Below the pieces are notes generated by a model. The model saw nothing but the letters and a program-made list of their open reading frames with translations. It ran no database searches and had not been told where the DNA came from. Below are positions 32,432-41,399 of a DNA stretch of 64,000 nucleotides, piece after piece. Both the position numbers and the translations under genes were made by a program. The stretch lies in assembly GCA_900498135.1 (NCBI GenBank), contig LR026961.1, forward strand, positions 1,991,325 to 2,055,324, written 5' to 3'. Position 1 is the first letter of the stretch. The number at the start of each line of letters is the position of its first letter. This DNA is from an uncultured Desulfatiglans sp. (lineage in GTDB: Bacteria; Desulfobacterota; DSM-4660; Desulfatiglandales; Desulfatiglandaceae).

Positions 32432-32989
32432 ATGCAGATCGAATGGAACAAGAGAACCCGGATCATCGTGTTATGCGGCCTTGTGGCGCTTCTTGGGGGG
32501 GTGCTTTTCCGCTTCTATCCCGCCCTGAGCGGCATGTTCGACCGGAGCGACGAGATCGCCTCACGGGAACTGACCTTGAGGAAGTACCGGAAGGTGGTGG
32601 AGTCCGGGGAGGACGTGAACGTCCGCATCGACAGCCTGCGAAAGATGCTCGGGCGGATGGAGGCGGGGCTTCTGAAGGGTACGACGCCCTCTCTTGCGGC
32701 CGCCGATATCCAGAGTATCCTGAACGGCATCGCTGACCGCAGCAAGGTGCAGACCAAGACGGTCCGGGTCCTCAAGGCTGAACCGGTCGAAGGCCTGCCC
32801 TACATGAGTGTTCCTGTCGAGTTCACGGTGAACTGCGGCATCCGGCAGTTGAAGGAGATCCTGTATCAAATTGAAAACTCTCCAAAATACTTGACAGTGC
32901 AAAAAGTGCGGATTAACGTGGTCCGGCGGGGTAGAGTCGATCAAATTCAGGGAGATGTGACCGTTGTCGGCCTGATGAGGAAAAGTTGA
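32432..32989 (+). CDS. gspM: Type II secretion protein GspM (PilO-like)
   Basis: A 185-residue inner-membrane protein with a single N-terminal TM helix (IIVLCGLVALLGGVLFRFYPAL), a short coiled region and a ferredoxin-like periplasmic domain (VPVEFTVNCGIRQLKEILYQIENSPKYLTVQKVRI). It partners GspL. Start ATG 32432, 7 nt after the gspL stop. A fragment of the 220-bp repeat lies just past its 3' end. Confidence 0.82.
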   Translation: MQIEWNKRTRIIVLCGLVALLGGVLFRFYPALSGMFDRSDEIASRELTLRKYRKVVESGEDVNVRIDSLRKMLGRMEAGLLKGTTPSLAAADIQSILNGIADRSKVQTKTVRVLKAEPVEGLPYMSVPVEFTVNCGIRQLKEILYQIENSPKYLTVQKVRINVVRRGRVDQIQGDVTVVGLMRKS

Positions 32990-32996
32990 TGAATTT

Positions 32997-33060
32997 CCAA
33001 TCCGGAAGGGGTGTTTTTTGCCAATCTGGGTGTCGATCTGCACGGTGAAGTTCCTTCCGG
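32997..33060. repeat. Shortened copy of the 220-bp repeat inside the secretion operon
   Basis: CCAATCCGGAAGGGG through GGGTGTCGATCTGCACGG follows the left half of the family, then goes straight to TTCCTTCCGG, as if the middle and most of the right half were deleted. It lies in the 221-bp gap between gspM and gspC. Confidence 0.5.
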
Positions 33061-33210
33061 GTGAGCACGGCCTTTCGGATAGGGGGAAGACCGTTGCACA
33101 AGTCGTAATCGCCGATTTCGGACCCTGTAGATTCAGCGCAGGTGTTCAAGTCGGCCTGCCGTTGCGGTTTTTGGGGTGAACTCTTTGGGACCCTCTGAGA
33201 GCGGCCTTGC

Positions 33211-34122
33211 ATGATGCTGAAAAGGATATGGATAGTCAATCTGTTCCTGATGCTCGCCTTGATCTTCCTGGGAATCAAGACGTATGCGGTTTGGGTGAAC
33301 GACCGCCAGGAGGTTGTCGAGGTCGGTGAAGGGGACGCTTCTTCCGGTCAACCGGCGCCCCCCCTGCCCAAGGCCTCTCAGAAAGAGGTTCCTTCCGAAG
33401 CGGACTATGAGCTTGTGGCCGTGAAGAACCTGTTTGCGGCCGATCGGGTCGAGCCGAAGGAAGAGGAGCCGGAGGAGACAAAGGAGCCCGAGGCGCGGGT
33501 TGACCCCCGCGCTCAGCGAAGTGCCGAGGACGTCTTGAAAGAGATCAGCCTTTACGGGGTGGTGATTGTGGACGACTACAGGGCCGCCCTGCTCCAGCAC
33601 CCCGCTGCGCTCGACGAGGCGGGCCTCGACCCGCGGCAGCTCCGGATGCTGCGCTACAAGAGGGCGCGGCGCGGGGCGCAGCAGTTGGAACGGAGCTGGG
33701 TGAAGGTCGGCGAGGGTGTCGACATGTTTACGCTCTCCGAGATCCTGGCGGATCGTGTCGTTTTGACCGATGCGTCGGAGGGTCGTTATGAGGTCTTTCT
33801 TTATGATACCGGAAACCCCAAAGAGCGCGAGGAAGTGAAGGAAAAGGAGAGCAAGCCGATCGTCGTCGAGGTGAAGCCCGACGAGCCGGCGCAGGTCGCT
33901 TCCCCACCGGCGCCGGCGGCCCCGCCCAGGCCCGGCCCGCGGACTTCGCCGGGGAGCGAGTCGGCCCCGGGAGCGGGAGAGGTACCAGCCCAGGGCGCGA
34001 GTCCCCCGCCTCCGAGCGCACCGGCGCCGGCGGCCTCGCCCGGGGCGGTTGAAAGCCCGCCGGACGCACCCGTGCGAAAACTTCCTGCCAACATAAGAGA
34101 GAAACTTCTGAGGGTTAATTGA
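33211..34122 (+). CDS. gspC: Type II secretion protein GspC
   Basis: A 303-residue bitopic protein: N-terminal TM helix (IVNLFLMLALIFLGIKTYAVWV), a linker, an HR-type periplasmic domain with YELVAVKNLFAADR and LKEISLYGVVIVDDYRAALLQ, and a long Pro/Ala-rich C-terminal tail of about 80 residues instead of a PDZ domain. GspC recruits the secretin; the missing PDZ is common in short GspC. Its stop overlaps the gspD start. Being next to gspD at the end of the operon, and not the start, is unusual. Confidence 0.85.
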   Translation: MMLKRIWIVNLFLMLALIFLGIKTYAVWVNDRQEVVEVGEGDASSGQPAPPLPKASQKEVPSEADYELVAVKNLFAADRVEPKEEEPEETKEPEARVDPRAQRSAEDVLKEISLYGVVIVDDYRAALLQHPAALDEAGLDPRQLRMLRYKRARRGAQQLERSWVKVGEGVDMFTLSEILADRVVLTDASEGRYEVFLYDTGNPKEREEVKEKESKPIVVEVKPDEPAQVASPPAPAAPPRPGPRTSPGSESAPGAGEVPAQGASPPPPSAPAPAASPGAVESPPDAPVRKLPANIREKLLRVN

Positions 34123-36392
34123 TGAAAAAAAGGCTGCTGTCTGCAACCACCATCGTTGCCTTGGCCCTGTCACTCCTTCTTTTTGCCGGGGGCTGTGCCA
34201 TTCCCCCGTTAGGGAAGGTTACGGAACGTGGCGGGGAGGAGGCCATGGCCGAAAAGACGCCTCCCGCCACCTCGCTTGAAGCGTCCGGCGCGGAAGCGAC
34301 CGAAGCGCGCTCCCGCAGGAGTTATTCTACATCCGTGGCGGAGATCGATGGGGCGGTGGAACCGGAAGGCCCCGACACCCTGTCCCGCACCGTCAGGGGA
34401 GGCGGCCCGTCTCCCGCCGCGAAGACGAGGCGGCTGGAGGAAGGGACCATCTTTGAGCCGGCTGCGCCTGTAAAGAAGGGCGACGGCAGCGAGGTGGTCT
34501 TCAATTTTGATGACGCCGACATCTATGAGGTCATCAAGACGGTCGGCGATCTTCTCGACATCAGCTACATCGTCGGGCCTGAGGTGCGCGGAAAGGTCAC
34601 CATCCATACGGCCAAAGGGCTCAGCAAGGCGGATCTGTTCCCCATTTTCAATCAGATCCTGGACATCAACGGCCTTGCGGCGGTGAAGGAAGGGGACTTT
34701 TACAAGATCATTCCATTGAAAGACGCCTCGCGCCTGCCGGTGGTATCCCGTTTCGGAAGGGAAGGGGAGATCGGGGCAGCTGGAGAGCGTATCATCATCC
34801 AGCTCATCCCGCTGCAGTTCATATCCCCGGACGAGATGACGAAGCTCTTGACGCCCTTCGTGTCGGCCAACGGGGTGATCCTGTCCCACCCCGGCAGCAA
34901 CACCCTCGTCGTGGTGGACAAGAGCCTCAACATCAACAAGATCCTCCGGCTGGTGGATGTCTTCGACATCAACATCTTCGACAATGTCCACTATCGCATC
35001 TACCCCCTGAAGCACATGGTGCCGGAGGACATGGGCGGCATCCTGGAGGATATCTTTACCGCCTACGGGGCGCGTGAAAATCTGCCGATGAAGTTCATCG
35101 CCCTCGCGAGCCTCAATCTCCTGATGGTCGTGAGCTCCACACCGGATGTCTTCCCTCGGATCGACAGCTTCATCGCGGAACTGGATGTCGCATCCGAGGA
35201 GGTCGTCCACAAGATCTATGTTTACTATGTAAAGAACGGCGAATCCTCCAACCTGGCGGAGATCCTGCAGAACGTCTTCAGCGGCGAGGGGGGGAGCGTC
35301 GGCGGCCAGTCAGCCGGGACGAGCAAGAAAACGACCGGCAGCTCCTACTCGCGGAACCCGTTCGGCGAGAGTTCCATGCGCGACCGGGACGAAGACGAGC
35401 GCACCAGTTCGTTCGGCAGCACGAGGGAGACCGGGACTTCGACCTCGACGACCCCCAAGGGAAGCACGAGCGCCACCTTGAGCAAGGGGGAGAAAACCAA
35501 CGGGGGGACCCTGAAGGACGATGTGACCATCACGGCCGACGAGATCCGGAACGCCTTGATCATCGACGCGGTGCCGTCGGACTATCGGGTCATTGCGGAG
35601 ATCCTGAAAAAACTCGATATCCTGCCCCGTCAGGTGCTGATCGAGGCGACGATCGCCGAGATCACCCTCGACAAGAGCGACCAGCTCGGGGTGGAGTGGT
35701 CGTTCGGGAGCGCGGTCATCGGCAAACCGACCTCGTTCGCCGCCACGCTGGGCGCTTCAGGCCTGAAATACTCCCTGGGAGTGACCGAGAAATGGTACGC
35801 GGAGTTGAACGCCCTGGCATCCAAAAACAAGGTCAACGTCCTTTCCAGCCCGCACGTGCTCGCCTCGGACAACAAGGAGGCGCGTATGGACGTCTCCCGT
35901 GAAATCCCGGTGGCGAGCGCCTCCTACCGCTACAGCTCCAGCACGGATCCCGTGACCGAGACGAGCATCCAGTACCGGGACACCGGTGTCATCCTGACCG
36001 TGACGCCGCACATCAACGAGCGGGGTCTGGTGACGATGGAGATCAGCCAGGAGGTGAGCGACCAGAGCGAGGACGTGCAGGTGGCCGGCCAGAAATATCC
36101 ATCCTTCTTCAAGCGGACGGTCAACACGACCCTGACGGTGAGGGACGGCCAAACCCTCGTTATAGGAGGGTTGATCAAGGACAAGGAGAGTTCATCCTTC
36201 GGAGGGGTGCCCTGCCTGATCAACGCGCCGGTGCTCCGCTACCTGACGGGGACGGGCTCGGAAAGCCTCGAGAAGACCGAACTCATCATCCTCATCACCC
36301 CCCGCGTCATCGTCAATGACGAAGATGTCGAGATCGTGACCACCGAGTTCAAGGACAAGGTCCGGCATGTGACCGAGCGCTTCCAGCATTAA
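34122..36392 (+). CDS. gspD: Type II secretion secretin GspD (lipoprotein)
   Basis: A 756-residue outer-membrane secretin. It has a lipoprotein signal (LALSLLLFAGGC) whose cysteine is near residue 26, a low-complexity linker to ~125, N0/N1-type domains (VVFNFDDADIYEVIKTVGDLLDISYIVGPEVRGKVTIHT), further N domains, a Ser/Thr/Gly-rich insertion at about 390-460, and the C-terminal secretin pore (VPCLINAPVLRYLTGTGSE, LIILITPRVIV). Start ATG 34122 overlaps the gspC stop by one nucleotide. As a lipoprotein it may not need a separate GspS pilotin, and none is seen. Confidence 0.95.
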   Translation: MKKRLLSATTIVALALSLLLFAGGCAIPPLGKVTERGGEEAMAEKTPPATSLEASGAEATEARSRRSYSTSVAEIDGAVEPEGPDTLSRTVRGGGPSPAAKTRRLEEGTIFEPAAPVKKGDGSEVVFNFDDADIYEVIKTVGDLLDISYIVGPEVRGKVTIHTAKGLSKADLFPIFNQILDINGLAAVKEGDFYKIIPLKDASRLPVVSRFGREGEIGAAGERIIIQLIPLQFISPDEMTKLLTPFVSANGVILSHPGSNTLVVVDKSLNINKILRLVDVFDINIFDNVHYRIYPLKHMVPEDMGGILEDIFTAYGARENLPMKFIALASLNLLMVVSSTPDVFPRIDSFIAELDVASEEVVHKIYVYYVKNGESSNLAEILQNVFSGEGGSVGGQSAGTSKKTTGSSYSRNPFGESSMRDRDEDERTSSFGSTRETGTSTSTTPKGSTSATLSKGEKTNGGTLKDDVTITADEIRNALIIDAVPSDYRVIAEILKKLDILPRQVLIEATIAEITLDKSDQLGVEWSFGSAVIGKPTSFAATLGASGLKYSLGVTEKWYAELNALASKNKVNVLSSPHVLASDNKEARMDVSREIPVASASYRYSSSTDPVTETSIQYRDTGVILTVTPHINERGLVTMEISQEVSDQSEDVQVAGQKYPSFFKRTVNTTLTVRDGQTLVIGGLIKDKESSSFGGVPCLINAPVLRYLTGTGSESLEKTELIILITPRVIVNDEDVEIVTTEFKDKVRHVTERFQH

Positions 36393-36411
36393 GCGCCGCG
36401 GCCCGCCGCGC

Positions 36412-37485
36412 TCAGCGGCGCACCAGCGAACAGCAGCCGAGGCAGCCGGGGAAGACGCCCCGGCTGCCCAAGGCCTTTCTGAAGGCCCTGGCGCTTTGGC
36501 TGTTGCGCGCCTCCTTCCAGTTGTCTTCCTGAATATTTCCCACCTTGAGATACGGGCAGATGTAGATGTCGCCGTGCGCCGTCAGGGTCATGCCATGCCA
36601 GGGGAAGGAACAGGTGTAATCCTGGAGGCGAAACGCGCCGTTGTAGTAATCGGCGAAGTCCTTCGGCCCGATCCCCTGAGGGGTGGTCCGGATCTGGATC
36701 GGCCCGGCCTGCCGAAAGATGGATTCGAGGGTGGTCTGCAGCTCCGCTCGCGGCAGAGGTTCGACCGGCGGGGGGGATTTCCACGGGGAGGGGCTGACCC
36801 CCTCGATGCGACCGAGGTGGGGCATCCTGTTCATGGCCATCGGGTTGAAGAGGTCCGCCCCGAGGTCCTTGGCGAGCCGAAACAGCTCCTCGATTTCACC
36901 AAGGTTTTCAGGGGTGAGCACGGCCTTGATCTCGACCAGGGGGAAGCGCTTCCCGCGCCGCCTCCGTTCCTCCAACAGGTTCTGAATCCCCGCAAGCGTC
37001 CGGTCGAAGGCCCAGGAACGATCAACCAAATGGTTGTGGGTGTCTTTCAGGCCTTCGAACGAGATGCCGACGAGGACCAGCCCGTTATGGAGGATGCTCG
37101 GAGCACCGAGATCGACGAGGTGTTTGACGGTCGGGCGATCGAGGCGGGTCCCGTTCGTGAAGATGTGGGTCCGGTGCCGCCGGGACGTTGCCCTCAGGAG
37201 GTCCAGAAAACCGGGCTTGAGCGTCGGCTCGCCCCCGGAAAAGGAGATGACGGCGCCGCGCGGCACCGCCTGGAGAGCTTCCTCGAACCGCTGAGAAGAC
37301 AGTTCAAGGCCGGCCGAACCCTCAGCGGGCGCCTCACGGAACTGGCAAAACAGGCAGGAAAGGTTGCAGCGATAGGTCAGCTCCACATAAGCCTGAAAAG
37401 GCGGCGGAGCAAAGCCATCAGGAAATTGCTGGCAAACCTTTCCGAAGAGCCTGGAAAGTCGCTGATAGAGGCCGGAGTAATCCAT
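36412..37485 (-). CDS. Radical SAM protein with SPASM-like C-terminus
   Basis: A 357-residue radical SAM enzyme. The Fe-S site CNLSCLFC is at residues ~39-46, SFSGGEPTLKPGF is motif 2, and a C-terminal cysteine set (CSFPW, CPYLKVGNI, CLGCC) resembles SPASM/twitch auxiliary clusters. Such enzymes modify peptides or act in cofactor and carbohydrate pathways. It is convergent with gspD (19 bp apart). A terminator lies between it and the lipoprotein gene upstream, so it has its own promoter. No peptide precursor gene is obvious nearby. Confidence 0.85.
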   Translation of the reverse strand: MDYSGLYQRLSRLFGKVCQQFPDGFAPPPFQAYVELTYRCNLSCLFCQFREAPAEGSAGLELSSQRFEEALQAVPRGAVISFSGGEPTLKPGFLDLLRATSRRHRTHIFTNGTRLDRPTVKHLVDLGAPSILHNGLVLVGISFEGLKDTHNHLVDRSWAFDRTLAGIQNLLEERRRRGKRFPLVEIKAVLTPENLGEIEELFRLAKDLGADLFNPMAMNRMPHLGRIEGVSPSPWKSPPPVEPLPRAELQTTLESIFRQAGPIQIRTTPQGIGPKDFADYYNGAFRLQDYTCSFPWHGMTLTAHGDIYICPYLKVGNIQEDNWKEARNSQSARAFRKALGSRGVFPGCLGCCSLVRR

Positions 37486-37534
37486 CGGTCACCGAAGGAA
37501 ACATCGATCACACCAAAAACTGCAAGGCTGATTT

Positions 37535-37567
37535 GAAAAAAAACTAAGCGGCACCACGAGGGCCGCT
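37535..37567 (-). terminator. Terminator of the lipoprotein gene
   Basis: On the minus strand AGCGGC pairs with GCCGCT and is followed, after TAG, by a run of eight Ts. It lies about 95 nt downstream of the lipoprotein stop codon. Confidence 0.65.
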
Positions 37568-37660
37568 GGAAGTACGAAAGGGCCTAGGCACAAAGGGCCT
37601 TCGCAGGGTTTATGAAAAAAGGTAGGCCTCATGATCGGAAACAGCAGGAAGACAACATCA

Positions 37661-38200
37661 TCATTTGTCTCCGTCACCTTCAGGAGCCGGCTCCCCGGGA
37701 GCAATAGGATTGGAAGGCTTGTCATTTGATTTGTCTGAGCCTTTGCTGGAAGGGTCCTGGGCTTCAGGGATATTTCCGAAGGGCCATTTGAAGACATGAT
37801 ACCAGAGGTTGTCGCGCAGGATCCAATTATCGACCAACTGACTCTCGATCGTCGGAGGGTCCGCCTCACGCGCATTGGGAAACACCCATGAATAGCGGAT
37901 TTTCATAGTCACGTAGGCTGTGGATGGGTCCTCTTTAAGTTTAAGAGAGTGGACCGATGCCTCCTTCCACTTCGCGCCACTCCCGAAGGATCGCATATAT
38001 TGGGAAAGAGATGCCCCTCTAAGAGATTCAGGCTCTTCCATGGCATAGGTCTTTTCAAAGTCAAGGCTGATGCGATGCTGCCAGTACTCTGCTGCACGGG
38101 CTGAAAGGGCCTCGGGGCTGGAGGTGTCAAGACGGGGTTCTTTCGAGCATGCGAATAAGAGAAAAATCGATAAAAGAGCTGAAAAGAGCAGGCCCCCCAT
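37661..38200 (-). CDS. Putative lipoprotein of unknown function
   Basis: A 179-residue product with a lipobox-like leader (GGLLFSALLSIFLLFACSKEP; Cys at ~19). The mature part has SARAAEYWQHRISLDFEKTYAMEEPESLRGASL and VTMKIRYSWVFPN, an alpha+beta pattern seen in NTF2-like or DUF-type periplasmic domains, then an acidic/Ser-Pro tail. An upstream in-frame extension exists but would hide the signal. It lies between the terminators at 37535 and 38307, so it is a single-gene unit next to the secreted-protein gene. A link to secretion is only positional. Confidence 0.7.
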   Translation of the reverse strand: MGGLLFSALLSIFLLFACSKEPRLDTSSPEALSARAAEYWQHRISLDFEKTYAMEEPESLRGASLSQYMRSFGSGAKWKEASVHSLKLKEDPSTAYVTMKIRYSWVFPNAREADPPTIESQLVDNWILRDNLWYHVFKWPFGNIPEAQDPSSKGSDKSNDKPSNPIAPGEPAPEGDGDK

Positions 38201-38306
38201 GACGAAATTTCGAGGTGGAAAAAAGGACAGCCGCGGGCCTTTAAAAACGGGGAGAGAGAAACCATTAACCACAGTAACCTCCATAACCATGCGGATGGGT
38301 GATAAA

Positions 38307-38350
38307 AGAAACGAGCCCTCGCTTTTTAGAACGAAGAGGCTCGTTTCTTT
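38307..38350 (-). terminator. Terminator downstream of the secreted-protein gene
   Basis: AAACGAGCC and GGCTCGTTT form a 9-bp stem; on the minus strand it is followed by TCTTTT. It separates the 618-residue secreted protein (stop at 38463) from the lipoprotein gene. Confidence 0.65.
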
Positions 38351-38385
38351 GTCTACAGCAGAATAATTTAACCAGTAATCTTAAT

Positions 38386-38427
38386 GCATGTGCCCTGTTA
38401 GAGAACAACCATCATCAGGGCACATGC
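38386..38427. other. 12-bp perfect hairpin after the secreted-protein gene
   Basis: GCATGTGCCCTG (38386-38397) pairs perfectly with CAGGGCACATGC (38416-38427) around an 18-nt loop. There is no T-run. It lies between the stop of the secreted-protein gene and its terminator and could stabilise the 3' end of that mRNA. Confidence 0.5.
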
Positions 38428-38462
38428 GTGGGTTGAAGCAAAATACTGCTAACTAGGCGAGC

Positions 38463-40319
38463 CTAGTTACCTGCAGTAGCATTCGAATATCCCGGGTTGT
38501 CCCAGGAAGGATCCAAGGCCCTGGAGTGATCATAGTTTTCAAAGTTGAAATCCATGAGCAGAACCGAGGCTGGGATGGCTTGAAATTCGTTCAAGAAAAG
38601 CATGGTTGGCTGATAGTTAGGTGTTATGGCATTTCTCATCTGGAGGTAATCCTCGGAGTAGCCACCACCGTAATCGTAATTACGCGGATCAGCGCCGGCG
38701 GCCACGATGTTGAACATGTGGAAAAGGCCGCCGGGGAAGATATTGGCAGGTGCATCGATGCAATCGTCGGTTGTGTTCAAGGTCAGGAAGCAGAACTTCT
38801 CAAGCGCATCCTGCGACGCCGCACCAATGGGAACCAGGGTCACTTCCCACGGGAAGCGGATATTCGGGAAAGGCGACCCCTCGGGCCTGCAGGGCCTTTC
38901 ATTCCAGTCCCAGAGACCGAAGCGGACGTACATTTCCAGCGCGTATTCTACGACGTCGAGGCGCTGACGCACGTTCTGGGCATCTGCGGGAAATCCGACA
39001 GGCCAAGCACCAACGGAGCCCTTAAGGTAGCTATAAATGGCAGACTGACCAACGCCACCCTGCAAACCGCTCAGGATGTCGTAGAACTGGTGCAGGTACT
39101 TGGTGGGGAAGGTCACAGCCGCCATGGTGTAGGTATCGTTGTTCGTGTTATTGAAGTAAGTGCCCCAGATGTCGCTCTTGATGATCGCATCGTCGACTTC
39201 GTCGAGGCTGTAAGACTGAACGTAAAGGTCCGCAAGCTCGTGAGACCTATGGCCGTCATGGATCCAGTCGTCGCCGTCATTCCAAGTCGGACCGAAGCTT
39301 GTCGCCCAGTCGGGGTCGGTGTAGGCAGGATCATCCTCATAGGCGCCGTAAACGATGATTCCACGAGGCGAGAACCAGCCGCGGATGATGTCGTCGCGAT
39401 GGACAGGACCTTCATTGTCTGCCAGGACCGGGAAGCCTTGATCGAAAACGAAGTCTGTGCACTGGGCGCGGAAGTTCTGAATGGCGCGCATGGGGTAGCC
39501 CATGTAAACGCCGTTCGAGAAATCGCCGAGATAGACCTGGCCCATGAGGTAGTTCTGCACGTCGGAGAAAAAGATGTCGGTGTAACCGTTGTAATCAACG
39601 GTGACATAAGCGTTCGCGTCGGCCTCGGTGCAGTTCGCTGAACCTGCCACGTTGGCATAGAGTTTGCCCATCAGTCCCTGAACGGTATTTCCCTCGACAG
39701 CGGCCGGGGAAGCGCGGAAAGCGAAGAGGCCGAAGACCTCGACGTGACCCTGGGTGGTCTCGAGCCAAAGATCGGATTGTTCGGTCCAACCATAGCTTGC
39801 ACGCATCTTGGAGAACTGCTCCAGAAGTCCGGTATCGAGGGACTTGGTCCAGGTGGTGCCATCCGGTGCAGCCCAAGGAACCAGACCGCTGTACTTGAGG
39901 GTTTTGGTGTCCGCGCTCCAGAGAACGATGTCAACCAGTTCTCCGTTTTCGAACACGGGCTGATACTGCATCCAGAAGACATCCCTGGGGCTCAACAGGA
40001 TCGGGAAGTCCTTGACTTCGATGCTGTACCGTCCTGCGCGCAGCCGCACGTGGGCGGCGACCCAGTAATTGGACGTATTCTCAATGGTGAAGAAGGTGAC
40101 GAAATTGAGATCGCCGACCTCATCGAGGCTGACGCCGCGATAGAGTTCGCCGAAGAGGGCGTCACCCATATTGCCATGGTTCCACAGCATCGGGGTGGGA
40201 GGCGCGGTCATGGGAATACCGGCCTTGCCGATTGGATCGTACGAGGTCGCCATGGCGTTCCCCGCTGCGAAACCGACGGCCAGCAGCAAAACGAGGAAAC
40301 AATAGAAAATCTTTTTCAT
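38463..40319 (-). CDS. Large secreted protein of unknown function
   Basis: A 618-residue protein with a clear signal peptide (MKKIFYCFLVLLLAVGFAAG..NAMA before TSYDPIGKAG). The mature part is rich in Tyr, Trp, Asp and Asn, has only a few cysteines (NCTEAD, QCTDF, PCRPE, CFLT, DCIDA) and no repeats or transmembrane region; I recognise no domain. AAGGAGGTAAAGAG precedes the ATG and a strong promoter lies 140 nt upstream, both pointing to high expression. Lower GC than neighbours is apparent. Closeness to the type II secretion operon makes it a candidate secreted client or envelope protein, but enzymatic motifs are not visible. Confidence 0.8.
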   Translation of the reverse strand: MKKIFYCFLVLLLAVGFAAGNAMATSYDPIGKAGIPMTAPPTPMLWNHGNMGDALFGELYRGVSLDEVGDLNFVTFFTIENTSNYWVAAHVRLRAGRYSIEVKDFPILLSPRDVFWMQYQPVFENGELVDIVLWSADTKTLKYSGLVPWAAPDGTTWTKSLDTGLLEQFSKMRASYGWTEQSDLWLETTQGHVEVFGLFAFRASPAAVEGNTVQGLMGKLYANVAGSANCTEADANAYVTVDYNGYTDIFFSDVQNYLMGQVYLGDFSNGVYMGYPMRAIQNFRAQCTDFVFDQGFPVLADNEGPVHRDDIIRGWFSPRGIIVYGAYEDDPAYTDPDWATSFGPTWNDGDDWIHDGHRSHELADLYVQSYSLDEVDDAIIKSDIWGTYFNNTNNDTYTMAAVTFPTKYLHQFYDILSGLQGGVGQSAIYSYLKGSVGAWPVGFPADAQNVRQRLDVVEYALEMYVRFGLWDWNERPCRPEGSPFPNIRFPWEVTLVPIGAASQDALEKFCFLTLNTTDDCIDAPANIFPGGLFHMFNIVAAGADPRNYDYGGGYSEDYLQMRNAITPNYQPTMLFLNEFQAIPASVLLMDFNFENYDHSRALDPSWDNPGYSNATAGN

Positions 40320-40458
40320 CTCTTTACCTCCTTAAAAGATTTCAAACGAACAGAAACAACAAGCACACAAGCGGGTCTTCCTTCCAGAACCGTTGACTTC
40401 ATCACCTCCCTTCTGCGTCTAGGTTTGAAATGACTACAGCTGATGGGCATTTTGGGGA

Positions 40459-40486
40459 ATTATCGCACGGAGCGCACAGATGTCAA
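40459..40486 (-). promoter_or_regulatory. Strong promoter of the secreted-protein gene
   Basis: On the minus strand a perfect TTGACA (40486-40481) is followed by 16 nt and GATAAT (40464-40459). Transcription would start near 40452, leaving a 130-nt 5' leader before the AAGGAGG site. The remaining gap 40487-40676 has no other feature. Confidence 0.7.
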
Positions 40487-40676
40487 GCATTTTTGCGCGC
40501 GGCGCGCCAAAAACCATGATCTAGAAGACCTAAAAAGACTCATGGCAGCATAATTCAGGAAAGGATTCTTTGTCAAGAGGTTTTTCTGCGGTTTTAGACG
40601 GGATCGGGCGTGGGGATATAGAGTTTCAGAGCGATGTGGCCAGGAGGGCAATGTGAGCAATGAAAGGCCCATTTGA

Positions 40677-41399
40677 TCAGGAAGGGTGGGTGACCACAGA
40701 TGATCGGGCGGCAGCGGAGGGGAGATAGGAGGCGCTCGCCGGACCGCAGTTGAAGAGAAGATCGATCAGGGAGAGGTGGGAGATGAAGGGGCCATGGAGT
40801 TGAGGGTAGACGGGGTGGGTCATGTCGTGGAATTGCAGGACGATTTCGTGGGGGGTGAAAAAGGATTCGTCGAGATAAGTCCTGGCCGCGTCTCCCGAGA
40901 GGTATAGGGTCGCCTGAAGACGGAGGCATGTTTGGATGATGCGCTGGACGCGGTCGAGTGGTTGAGGGAGCTGCAGGTCGCGGATGTCGATGCAGCGCGT
41001 TGGAATGTGGAGAAGATCCTTGAAAAGATCGATAAAATAAAGGTCGAGGTCCAGCAGATATTCCCATTTGCGGGGGAGCGCTTCCTCGAAGACGGGAAAA
41101 TACCGGTCGAAAAAGGGAGCGGTCCGGTAATGTTCACGGATGAGGTTCAAGTGCTTGCGGGCCCAGGGGGTGGAGTTGTTGACTCGGATGGTGTGGATGG
41201 GGGCGAAGAAATTCCCTTTGGAGTGCACGGGGACGGTGAGCCACTGCCAGCCGGTGCGGGTCTTGATGCGGTTCCGGCTGCGCCAGTCCTGGCGGGTGTA
41301 CTGCAGATCCGTGGCGTGCACGAAGACATCGACCTGGTTCATCTGGTCGAAGTAGCCCATCCACGGCAGATACCCGGGTTGGAGGATGGCTACGCGCAC
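40677..41399 (-). CDS. WbqC-family protein
   Basis: A 240-residue protein starting MRVAILQPGYLPWMGYFDQMNQVDVFVHATDLQYTRQDWRSRNRIKT, the family signature of WbqC. These proteins occur in O-antigen clusters; some are thought to act as glycine or aminoacyl transfer-type ligases, but the reaction is not settled. The GTG at 41399 overlaps the upstream asparagine-synthase-like gene by 10 nt, so the two are coupled and may act on the same sugar. An upstream in-frame extension is rejected because it runs antisense-like through that gene. Confidence 0.82.
   Translation of the reverse strand: MRVAILQPGYLPWMGYFDQMNQVDVFVHATDLQYTRQDWRSRNRIKTRTGWQWLTVPVHSKGNFFAPIHTIRVNNSTPWARKHLNLIREHYRTAPFFDRYFPVFEEALPRKWEYLLDLDLYFIDLFKDLLHIPTRCIDIRDLQLPQPLDRVQRIIQTCLRLQATLYLSGDAARTYLDESFFTPHEIVLQFHDMTHPVYPQLHGPFISHLSLIDLLFNCGPASASYLPSAAARSSVVTHPS

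Noticed and set aside
29842-32466. 874-residue minus-strand frame opposite gspJ-gspL
   Set aside because: It runs antisense across three certain pseudopilin/platform genes and has no motifs.
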